A stretch of 6,230 bases of DNA, from the NCBI GenBank assembly GCA_937926265.1, contig CALAZS010000063.1, positions 1 through 6,230 of the forward strand. Direction: 5' to 3'. The notes below the pieces were generated by a model. It worked only from the letters and a program-made list of their open reading frames with translations, did no database searches and had not been told where the DNA came from. Of the stretch, positions 1 through 6,230 are shown in pieces (position 1 is the first letter of the stretch; each line of letters begins with the position of its first letter). The position numbers were made by a program, and so were the translations under genes. This stretch comes from an uncultured Gammaproteobacteria bacterium (GTDB lineage Bacteria > Pseudomonadota > Gammaproteobacteria > Chromatiales > Chromatiaceae).

Positions 1-937
<937 letters not shown>

Positions 938-1031
938 ATAACACCCAAGCATTCTGAATAACGCTTATTAAAACGTATCCGAATTTTAAAGAATTTGATG
1001 AAGTTGAATATTCAGCTTTATCGAGCCAGTT
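938..1031 (+). other. 23S-5S internal transcribed spacer
   Basis: This 94-nt AT-rich spacer sits between mature 23S and 5S rRNA, close in length to the E. coli spacer. It contains no tRNA gene. It would be removed during rRNA maturation (in E. coli by RNase III, RNase E and trimming exonucleases). Its main structure is the hairpin at 994-1025, listed separately. A second short inverted repeat, GCCAG at 1025-1029 and CTGGC at 1035-1039, reaches into the 5' strand of 5S rRNA. Confidence 0.9.
994..1025 (+). repeat. Hairpin in the 23S-5S spacer, likely rRNA processing signal
   Basis: GATGAAGTTGA (997-1007) pairs with TCAGCTTTATC (1012-1022) around the loop ATAT (1008-1011). This gives 11 pairs, of which G1000-U1019 and U1004-G1015 are wobbles. 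U996-G1023, U995-A1024 and U994-G1025 can extend the base to 14 pairs. There is no T tract after it and it lies inside the rrn transcript, so it is not a terminator. Its position just before 5S suggests a recognition or spacing element for the nucleases that separate 23S and 5S; that role is inference. Confidence 0.6.
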
Positions 1032-1151
1032 TGTCTGGCGGCAATAGAGAGTTGGTACCACCTGATCCCATCCCGAACTCAGAAGTGAAACGACTCATCG
1101 CCGATGATAGTGTGGGGCCTCCCCATGTGAAAGTAGGTCACTGCCAGACTT
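1032..1151 (+). rRNA. rrf: 5S ribosomal RNA
   Basis: This is a complete 5S rRNA of the large ribosomal subunit. It aligns along its whole length with E. coli 5S, sharing CCCGAACTCAGAAGTGAAAC (1072-1091) and TAGTGTGGGG (1108-1117). Helix I forms between GTCTGGC (1033-1039) and GCCAGAC (1143-1149). Counting from position 1032 gives 120 nt, the E. coli length with no net indel; the exact termini may differ by one or two bases because U1 (1032) and U119 (1150) do not pair here. It is the last gene of the rRNA operon and is followed after 6 nt by the rrn terminator. Confidence 0.98.
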
Positions 1152-1157
1152 TAATTC

Positions 1158-1199
1158 AAAAGCCCTGATCACCCTTGGTGGTCGGGGCTTTTTCTTTTC
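1158..1199 (+). terminator. Rho-independent terminator of the rrn operon
   Basis: The RNA from 1158 to 1173 pairs with 1177-1192 through 16 consecutive pairs (two of them G-U) around a three-base CTT loop. It is followed by a pyrimidine-rich, mostly T run (TTTTTCTTTTCT, 1189-1200). The GC core is GCCC/GGGGC plus CACC/GGTG. Its place just after 5S and its length make it a convincing strong rrn terminator. The downstream protein operon starts only about 40 nt beyond the T run. Confidence 0.95.
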
Positions 1200-1237
1200 T
1201 TCTATTATTTAAGCACCAAATCTGTCATTCTCATGCC

Positions 1238-1819
1238 ATGATCAAGGCGCTTTTTTTTAATCTCTTTGTCCGTAAATTTTTACTCTATTCCTTTGGTCTT
1301 GTTGCCCTGGTTTTTTCAATTGTTGGAATTGATCTCGCCACATATCAGCAGTTAACAAAAAAAGATTCTATTTACAGAATTTCAATTTATGAAGTTTCAC
1401 CCAACAAATTTGATTTTCATTTGCAGTCGAATGGTGACGATCAGGTGTTTCAACTTGAAGGTGATCAATGGCAAATTGATTTTCGCCTGATTCGGTTTAC
1501 AGCAGCTTCAACCCTTGCCGGGTTATCCAATTTATACCAGCCCTCCCGGTTATCTAATCGCTATGAATTCATAGAAGACCAACGATCTAAATCCAAACAG
1601 TATTATTCTCTTAGAGATACGGTAGTGAATGGCCTGGATTTATGGAAATTTATTAAAAAATATTCTGCTTATTTTCCGGGAGTGGACTCTGCCTTTGGAA
1701 GTTCAGTTTATGCACCATTGAAGCATAATGCTGAATATGAAATTCTTATCGGGTATGCGGGGATTGTGGTCAAGGCACTAAACGAAGAAGGGCAGTCAGC
1801 TATTCAGCAATGGTTATAA
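1238..1819 (+). CDS. Conserved single-pass membrane protein of unknown function
   Basis: This encodes 193 residues from ATG 1238. A longer reading from TTG 1175 is unlikely because it would begin inside the rrn terminator hairpin; no ATG, GTG or TTG lies in frame between. No Shine-Dalgarno sequence is visible. Residues 14-31 (KFLLYSFGLVALVFSIVG) form one membrane segment preceded by K3, R12 and K13, so the N terminus should be cytoplasmic and about 160 residues periplasmic. The soluble part has a LEGDQWQIDFR block (73-83) and a LDLW...FPGVDSAFGSSVYAPL block (133-161). From memory these blocks resemble a gammaproteobacterial family sometimes labelled 'cation/multidrug efflux pump'. One membrane segment cannot be a transporter, so I treat that label as unsupported. 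The next gene starts 3 nt after the stop, so it is probably the first gene of the operon. Existence is fairly secure; function is unknown. Confidence 0.8.
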   Translation: MIKALFFNLFVRKFLLYSFGLVALVFSIVGIDLATYQQLTKKDSIYRISIYEVSPNKFDFHLQSNGDDQVFQLEGDQWQIDFRLIRFTAASTLAGLSNLYQPSRLSNRYEFIEDQRSKSKQYYSLRDTVVNGLDLWKFIKKYSAYFPGVDSAFGSSVYAPLKHNAEYEILIGYAGIVVKALNEEGQSAIQQWL

Positions 1820-1822
1820 ATC

Positions 1823-3652
1823 ATGGTTAAGTTTTTATTAGAAATTAAGAATCCGCGTAATCACCTGATTGATATCAGGATGACAATTGAAAATCCTCAT
1901 CATGAGGGTCAGCTTTTATCGCTTCCAAACTGGATTCCCGGTAGTTACATGATTCGTGATTTTTCAAAAAACATCATCACGATGGAAGCTTTTGCAGGTA
2001 ATAAAAAATTAACTGTAACAAATTTAACCAAATCTTCATGGCAGGTTGAAAAGCATCAAGGTCCTATTACTGTTGAATATTCTATTTTTGCATATGACCT
2101 TTCGGTAAGAAGTGCCCATGTCGATGAGCAACATGCTTTTTTTAATGGAACCAGTGTTTTTTTAAAACCCGAGTTATCAGTAGAGCAGGATTATCAGGTT
2201 GACATAAATAACATCACGCCAGGGTATTCCAAAAACTGGACAGTTAAAACTTCGCTACCGCCGGTTGCAGTTGATGATAAAGGTTTTGGTCAATATCAGA
2301 TAAACGGTTACCAGGAGTTGATTGATCATCCGGTGGAGATAAGTGATTCAATTAATGTCTACTTTGAAGCCGCTAATAAGCCTCATTCCATTCATTTTAC
2401 CGGTGATGTTTATCAAAAGGTCGACGAGGGTAGATTGGCTGGTGATCTAACTAAAATCTGTAATGAACATATCGCCATGTTCGAAAGTGATTTTCCTCCT
2501 CTCGAATATAAATTTTTAACCATGGTTTCTGAAAATGGTTATGGCGGCCTTGAACATAAGTCCTCCACTGCTTTACTGTGTGCTCCGGATGACCTGCCTT
2601 TCGAAACTACTGACTCAAATAAAGATAAATATATCCAGTTTCTTGGTCTGTGCAGCCATGAATACTTTCATCTCTGGAATGTGAAGCGACTGAAGCCAGG
2701 AAACTTTACTGACCTTGATTTAGATCAGGAAGTTTATACGGAGCTGCTCTGGTTTTTTGAGGGAATTACCTCTTACTATGATGACCTCGGACTTTTAAGA
2801 AGCGGCTGCATTTCACTTCAGGATTATCTGAAACTGTTGGCGCGAACCTGTACCCGTTTAAATCAAACCCCTGGACGCTTTAAACAAACCGTTACTGATT
2901 CCAGTTTTTACGCCTGGACCAAGTTTTACAAGCAGGATAGTAATGCTGCCAATGCCATTGTTAGCTACTACATCAAGGGTGCAGTTGTAGCTTTAGGTCT
3001 GGATATGACACTTCGTGAGCATTCAAATGGCCAGGTTTGCCTGGATGATCTGATGCGCTATCTCTGGCGGCACTTTGGCAGAGATGAAAAGGGCATAGAA
3101 GAAACTGATGTTCTGTCAGCGATCCAATCATTAACAGGCAACAGTGAAACTGAGTTTTTTGAACGCTGTCTGCGTTCGACTGAGGAACTGCCATTGCAGC
3201 AGTGGCTATCGTACATAGGGGTAGGACTGAAATCGAGAGCAGCATCAAATGTTCAGGACCTCGGTGGTTTTATCGAAATAGAAAAAATCGACGAAAAACC
3301 TGCCAATACAGCTTTAACTCTGGGTTTGAGGCTGAAAAAAGGTAGTTTGGAAGTATTTGATGTTTTCAATGATTCACCGGCAGAAAAAGCCGGCGTATGT
3401 CCTGGTGATGAGTTGCTGGCAGTTAATAACCGTAAACTCTCTGCGCAGGGTTTTGAGGATATGATCGATCAGCTTGATCCTGAAGAAATGAGTCGTTTGC
3501 ATTTGTTCAGGCGAGGCCGATTGATTGAAACTTCAGTCAAGCCTGAAACAAAACCTCTCAATGTCATTGACCTGTATCTGATTCCAGACCATGAGTTATC
3601 TGATAAGCAAATGAATATGCGAAATCATTGGTCGGCCAGCAGCCAGAAATGA
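1823..3652 (+). CDS. M61-family zinc metallopeptidase with PDZ domain
   Basis: This 609-residue protein is full length for the M61 (glycyl aminopeptidase-like) family, whose members release N-terminal residues, Gly and Ala in the characterised enzyme; the substrate here is unknown. The N-terminal domain (about 1-170) has the family signature WIPGSYMIRDF (37-47). The catalytic domain (about 170-430) has GGLEH (241-245), followed by the zinc motif HEYFH (H279, E280, H283) in HEYFHLWNVKRLKP. E313 in ELLWFFEGITSYYDD is the probable third zinc ligand by analogy with WxxEG in M1 peptidases. A C-terminal PDZ domain (about 480-575) is recognised from DSPAEKAGVCPGDELLAVN (517-535). All expected catalytic residues are present. 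No signal peptide or membrane segment is seen, so it should be cytosolic. ATG 1823 matches the usual family N terminus but has no clear Shine-Dalgarno. The stop overlaps the birA start (ATGA), so translation is probably coupled. Confidence 0.95.
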   Translation: MVKFLLEIKNPRNHLIDIRMTIENPHHEGQLLSLPNWIPGSYMIRDFSKNIITMEAFAGNKKLTVTNLTKSSWQVEKHQGPITVEYSIFAYDLSVRSAHVDEQHAFFNGTSVFLKPELSVEQDYQVDINNITPGYSKNWTVKTSLPPVAVDDKGFGQYQINGYQELIDHPVEISDSINVYFEAANKPHSIHFTGDVYQKVDEGRLAGDLTKICNEHIAMFESDFPPLEYKFLTMVSENGYGGLEHKSSTALLCAPDDLPFETTDSNKDKYIQFLGLCSHEYFHLWNVKRLKPGNFTDLDLDQEVYTELLWFFEGITSYYDDLGLLRSGCISLQDYLKLLARTCTRLNQTPGRFKQTVTDSSFYAWTKFYKQDSNAANAIVSYYIKGAVVALGLDMTLREHSNGQVCLDDLMRYLWRHFGRDEKGIEETDVLSAIQSLTGNSETEFFERCLRSTEELPLQQWLSYIGVGLKSRAASNVQDLGGFIEIEKIDEKPANTALTLGLRLKKGSLEVFDVFNDSPAEKAGVCPGDELLAVNNRKLSAQGFEDMIDQLDPEEMSRLHLFRRGRLIETSVKPETKPLNVIDLYLIPDHELSDKQMNMRNHWSASSQK

Positions 3653-4635
3653 GCAAACAAATAGCGGAGCAGCTTTTGATGCAAATTTCAGATGGATCAT
3701 TTCATTCCGGGCAAAAACTGGCGGATGAATTGAAGGTTTCCCGAACTGTTATCTGGAAAGCCGTGCAGGAATTACAGGAAAACTTTGGCCTGGATATATA
3801 TGCAGTCTCAGGTAGAGGTTATCGCATTTCAGAGCCGCTTGAACTTTTCGACCAAGCAAAGCTGATTAAAAACATGTCTGATTCAGGTGTTGATCTGGAC
3901 TACAGCTTACACTTGCATACCAGGCTGGATTCGACCAACCAGTTTTTACTTGATAAAACCTCGAATCAATCAACTTACCAGGTTTGCCTGGCTGAAAAGC
4001 AGGATAAAGGCCGGGGCAGGCGGGGGCGTAGCTGGGAATCGCCATTCGCAAAAAATATTCAGTTATCAGTTTCAAAGACAATTGATTGTCCAATGAATAA
4101 TGTCTCAGGTTTGAGCATTGCCATAGCCGCCTCGCTTGCCGATTATTTATACAAGATTGGCCTGCACAAAATTGCCATTAAATGGCCAAACGATCTGTAC
4201 GTGGACTATAAAAAACTGGCTGGCTTGCTGCTGGAAATCAGGGGAGAGGCAGAAGGTCCGGTGAAAGTTGTAGTTGGCCTGGGGTTGAACCTTGATATGA
4301 CGGGAGTGAAACCCGACAAAATAGACCAGCCCTATACTGATTTGAAAACTGTTTTACCTGCTTCCGGCTTATCCCGAAACGACATCGCAAGCGGATTGGT
4401 TTTAGCCTGTATAAATACCATTCAACGTTATGAAAAACATGGACTGAGCGATTTTATTGATCTATGGAAAAAATTTGATCTTTACCAGGGTGAAGCTGTT
4501 ACCTTGTCGAGTGCCTCCAGTGTGGAAACCGGGATTTACCAGGGAATAGATGAGCAGGGAAATCTGAAATTAATGCAAGACAATGAAATGCATGTTTACC
4601 ATGCAGGTGAAGTTTCGTTAAGAAAGATGGTTTGA
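3649..4635 (+). CDS. birA: Bifunctional biotin-[acetyl-CoA carboxylase] ligase / biotin operon repressor
   Basis: This 328-residue protein (E. coli BirA has 321) makes biotinyl-5'-AMP from biotin and ATP and transfers biotin to a lysine of the carboxylase carrier protein AccB; the adenylate-bound form also represses biotin genes in characterised homologues. The N-terminal winged HTH is present (about 1-65; recognition region LADELKVSRTVIWKAVQEL, 24-42), so this is the bifunctional class. The catalytic core has the adenylate-binding GRGRRGR loop (121-127), KWPNDLY with the likely catalytic K178, and KLAGLLLE in the biotin pocket. A small SH3-like C-terminal domain holds GEAVTL and HAGEVSLR. 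ATG 3649 is chosen over TTG 3628 because it overlaps the M61 stop as ATGA and gives the normal BirA N terminus. The next gene follows after 1 nt. No biotin operator was recognised in this window, so self-regulation is not supported. Confidence 0.98.
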   Translation: MSKQIAEQLLMQISDGSFHSGQKLADELKVSRTVIWKAVQELQENFGLDIYAVSGRGYRISEPLELFDQAKLIKNMSDSGVDLDYSLHLHTRLDSTNQFLLDKTSNQSTYQVCLAEKQDKGRGRRGRSWESPFAKNIQLSVSKTIDCPMNNVSGLSIAIAASLADYLYKIGLHKIAIKWPNDLYVDYKKLAGLLLEIRGEAEGPVKVVVGLGLNLDMTGVKPDKIDQPYTDLKTVLPASGLSRNDIASGLVLACINTIQRYEKHGLSDFIDLWKKFDLYQGEAVTLSSASSVETGIYQGIDEQGNLKLMQDNEMHVYHAGEVSLRKMV

Positions 4636-4636
4636 A

Positions 4637-5383
4637 ATGTCAGCTAAAAGACTCTTAATTGATATTGGCAACACTACGCTGAGTTACTGTAGCGAGACCG
4701 ATCTGGAAAAAGGACAGATTAATTCGGTTCAGCATGGAAAATATGACCTTGAAATGCTGCTGAATAATGCCGCTAAATCAGAAAAAATCGATGAGCTTTT
4801 ACTGGCATCTGTATACGATGCTGAATTAACAAATACCATTCAAAACTGGTGCGAGACCCAGGGCATCTTATGTAAAATTGCTCAAAGCCTGCCGCAAAAA
4901 CACGGTCTCAAAAATGGCTATATTGATCCAGTCCAGTTGGGAGTAGATCGTTGGCTGTCAATGCTGGGAATCTGGGCAGAAATTCGATCTGCTTTTTTTC
5001 TGGTTACCTGTGGAACCGCGCTGACATTTGACCAGGTAAATGAGCACGGCGAGCACCAGGGGGGAGTTATAATTCCGGGTTTTCAAATGATGCAATCCTG
5101 CTTGAAAAAAGGTACTGTGGGAATCGATAATACCGACAAAAAAAATGATGCATTCTGGGGATTGGCACAAAACACTCAGGACGCTATTACCAATGGTTCA
5201 TTGATGGCAATATGCTCGGTTATTGAAAATTTAATAGATGATGCAGGTATGGATGTGTCACAGGGCTATATCTCAGGTGGAGATGCTAAATTGATTAATG
5301 CTTTTCGGCAAAAACCGCTTAAAAGGATAAAAAATGCGGTTTTAACAGGTCTGTCAGTTGATAACGAGGCTCTGCCCCGATGA
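4637..5383 (+). CDS. coaX: Type III pantothenate kinase
   Basis: This cytosolic kinase phosphorylates pantothenate to 4'-phosphopantothenate with ATP, the first committed step of coenzyme A synthesis. The 248 residues match the type III family length. The ASKHA-fold motifs are in order: the phosphate-binding DIGNTT (9-14), GVDRW (102-106) with the probable catalytic base D104, TCGTALT (124-130), and GGVIIPG. Type III kinases usually escape CoA feedback and need a monovalent cation; that is family knowledge, not visible here. E. coli carries the unrelated coaA just after birA, so this organism has the same pathway step at the equivalent place with a different enzyme. Start ATG 4637 lies 1 nt after the birA stop; TAAGAAAG about 10 nt upstream is a partial Shine-Dalgarno. 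The end overlaps the next start (ATGA). An A8 run lies at 5138-5145. Confidence 0.97.
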   Translation: MSAKRLLIDIGNTTLSYCSETDLEKGQINSVQHGKYDLEMLLNNAAKSEKIDELLLASVYDAELTNTIQNWCETQGILCKIAQSLPQKHGLKNGYIDPVQLGVDRWLSMLGIWAEIRSAFFLVTCGTALTFDQVNEHGEHQGGVIIPGFQMMQSCLKKGTVGIDNTDKKNDAFWGLAQNTQDAITNGSLMAICSVIENLIDDAGMDVSQGYISGGDAKLINAFRQKPLKRIKNAVLTGLSVDNEALPR

Positions 5384-6120
5384 AATGGATTTTTTATTTT
5401 CTTGTTGTCAGCAACCTGGTGTTTCTCGGCTATATCGTTAGTTCTCCCAAGCCGGATCAATATGTCGTTTCCCACGAAGCAGATGTTGGAGACCTGAAAA
5501 GAGTTTCAGATGTTGAACTGAAAGTTCGTCTGGAATTTCAAAAACAACTTGAAGCCGAAGAGCAGCGCAAATTAATGGCTCAAAGCGAAGAAGCCAAACA
5601 GTTGGAACGCCTGAAACAGCAGGAAGAATTAGCAAAAGCCAGAAAACTTAATCAAACTGTCTGCCGCAGCGTAGGGCCTTTCAAACAGAAAGCTGATGCT
5701 CAAGATATTGCGGGTGGACTGGCTGAAGAAAGGCATATCGGAAAAATAATCGAGGAAAAACGTATTAAAACACTGGGGTACTGGGCCATGCTTCCCCCGG
5801 TTGGTTCTAAAGACGAAGCTGAAAGGTTGTTGAATAATTTAAAGGACAAAGGCGTCGCTGATATTCAACGTATGACCGGTGCAGATAATAACAATGCCAT
5901 CTCTTTAGGGCTTTTTTCCAAGGAAATCAATGCCAAACGACGTGTCAGGGAAGTTGAACTGCATGGTTTTCTGGCGATTATCAAGGCAAAACAGGAAGAA
6001 GTCAGGGATTACTGGGTGATGTTTGAACAAAAACCGGACTTTGATTTCCCCCTGGAACGGGTTCAGGTAAATTATCCAGAGGTTGAAATAAAAAGCTGTG
6101 ATGGGATTGCTTCGCTGTGA
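5380..6120 (+). CDS. Membrane-anchored coiled-coil protein with SPOR-like domain
   Basis: This 246-residue protein has an N-terminal membrane anchor (about 4-21, FYFLVVSNLVFLGYIVSS region). A charged Glu/Lys/Gln-rich helix likely to form a coiled coil follows (about 47-92), then a SPOR-like region (about 95-205). That region contains VCRSVGPF (94-101), YWAMLPPVGSKDEAERLL (134-151) and AISLGLF (173-179). SPOR domains bind peptidoglycan strands lacking stem peptides, often at the division site, so a periplasmic cell-wall role is plausible but not shown. C95 at the domain start and C240 near the C terminus (SCDGIA) are the only cysteines and could form a disulfide. ATG 5380 overlaps the coaX stop by 4 nt, and GAGG at 5366-5369 is a fair Shine-Dalgarno 10 nt upstream. 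A similar gene follows coaX before the tRNA-tufB cluster in pseudomonads, as far as I recall. The last codons overlap the predicted tRNA promoter. Confidence 0.9.
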   Translation: MKWIFYFLVVSNLVFLGYIVSSPKPDQYVVSHEADVGDLKRVSDVELKVRLEFQKQLEAEEQRKLMAQSEEAKQLERLKQQEELAKARKLNQTVCRSVGPFKQKADAQDIAGGLAEERHIGKIIEEKRIKTLGYWAMLPPVGSKDEAERLLNNLKDKGVADIQRMTGADNNNAISLGLFSKEINAKRRVREVELHGFLAIIKAKQEEVRDYWVMFEQKPDFDFPLERVQVNYPEVEIKSCDGIASL

Positions 6121-6135
6121 ACAATTCCTTAAAAT
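6107..6135 (+). promoter_or_regulatory. Predicted sigma70 promoter of the tRNA-Thr transcript
   Basis: A -35 like TTGCTT (6107-6112) and a -10 TAAAAT (6130-6135) are separated by exactly 17 nt, followed by a C-rich discriminator (ACGCCTCTTCGCC), as is common for stable-RNA promoters. The -35 matches the consensus at only three of six positions (TTG); the -10 matches at five of six. The -35 lies in the last codons of the SPOR-like gene. Expected initiation about 7 nt past the -10 is near 6142, only a few bases before mature tRNA position 1. Confidence 0.6.
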
Positions 6136-6145
6136 ACGCCTCTTC

Positions 6146-6221
6146 GCCGGTGTAGCTCAGTTGGTAGAGCGCCTCACTTGTAATGAGGATGTCGTGGGTT
6201 CAACTCCTGTCACCGGCTCCA
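6146..6221 (+). tRNA. tRNA-Thr (anticodon TGT)
   Basis: This is a complete 76-nt cloverleaf with an encoded CCA end (6219-6221). The acceptor stem is GCCGGTG/CACCGGC (6146-6152 with 6211-6217). The D arm is GCTC...GAGC (6155-6170) and the anticodon stem is CCTCA/TGAGG (6172-6176 with 6184-6188). The loop CTTGTAA puts the anticodon TGT at 6179-6181, reading ACN threonine codons, chiefly ACA. The variable loop is ATGTC and the T loop is TTCAACT. The first pairs G1-C72 and C2-G71 and anticodon bases G35 and U36 agree with known threonyl-tRNA synthetase recognition; the discriminator base is T (6218). The T stem GTGGG/CCTGT has three consecutive wobble pairs. By synteny it should begin a cluster with tRNA-Tyr, tRNA-Gly and tRNA-Thr ahead of tufB; only 9 nt of that spacer are in the window. 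Confidence 0.98.
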
Positions 6222-6230
6222 TATTCCAAA

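Noticed and set aside
1158..1192. The rrn terminator as a bidirectional terminator
   Set aside because: On the minus strand the stem is followed by only four T before GAATTAA, and no minus-strand gene ends here.
1175..1237. N-terminal extension of the membrane protein from TTG 1175
   Set aside because: The extra 21 codons would start in the loop of the rrn terminator and read through its stem and T run; ATG 1238 is much more likely.
2973..3248. Minus-strand open frame within the peptidase gene
   Set aside because: It is antisense to a clear M61 coding region with no recognisable domain; the same holds for the antisense frames within birA, coaX and the SPOR-like gene.
3628..3648. Seven-residue N-terminal extension of BirA from TTG 3628
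   Set aside because: ATG 3649 has the usual BirA N terminus and the ATGA overlap; the TTG has no ribosome site.
3031..3991. The 14-nt inverted repeat CCAGGTTTGCCTGG occurs at 3031-3044 and again at 3978-3991
   Set aside because: Both copies lie inside coding sequence and encode Gln-Val-Cys-Leu in unrelated proteins; two copies are not enough to call a repeat family or protein-binding site.

Overview
The window is a bacterial chromosomal segment, almost certainly from a gammaproteobacterium of moderate-to-low GC. It carries the 3' third of a 23S rRNA gene, a complete 5S rRNA gene with a strong intrinsic terminator, a compact five-gene protein operon on the + strand, and a complete tRNA-Thr(TGT). 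No genus can be named from the sequence. The assignment rests on the 23S and 5S sequences, which keep E. coli-like spacing (E. coli 23S number = window position + 1967 at every landmark I checked, and a 5S of about 120 nt). It also rests on gene order: rrn - birA - pantothenate kinase - tRNA-Thr is the arrangement that in many gammaproteobacteria leads into tRNA-Tyr, tRNA-Gly, tRNA-Thr, tufB, secE, nusG and the rpl-rpoBC cluster.

Layout: 1-937 is the 23S rRNA 3' part (domains V and VI). 938-1031 is a 23S-5S spacer without a tRNA but with a clear hairpin. 1032-1151 is 5S rRNA. 1158-1199 is the rrn terminator. 1238-1819 encodes a small single-pass membrane protein of a conserved but uncharacterised family. 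1823-3652 encodes a cytosolic M61-family metallopeptidase with a PDZ domain. 3649-4635 encodes BirA (biotin-protein ligase with its repressor HTH). 4637-5383 encodes CoaX (type III pantothenate kinase). 5380-6120 encodes a membrane-anchored coiled-coil/SPOR-like protein. A likely tRNA promoter spans the end of that last gene, and tRNA-Thr(TGT) lies at 6146-6221.

The five protein genes are separated by +3, -4, +1 and -4 nt, so they look like one translationally coupled operon. Two members act in cofactor metabolism: biotin attachment and biotin repression (BirA), and the first step of coenzyme A synthesis (CoaX). The peptidase, the small membrane protein and the SPOR-like protein have no demonstrated link to these. 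The operon begins less than 50 nt after the rrn terminator with no convincing promoter of its own visible.

I see no mobile element, CRISPR array, toxin-antitoxin pair or defence system, and nothing that amounts to a new biological system. The most interesting points are small: a tRNA promoter that would give an almost leaderless pre-tRNA, a T-stem with three consecutive wobble pairs, two consecutive hairpins ahead of 5S, and a poorly understood membrane protein locked into a housekeeping operon.
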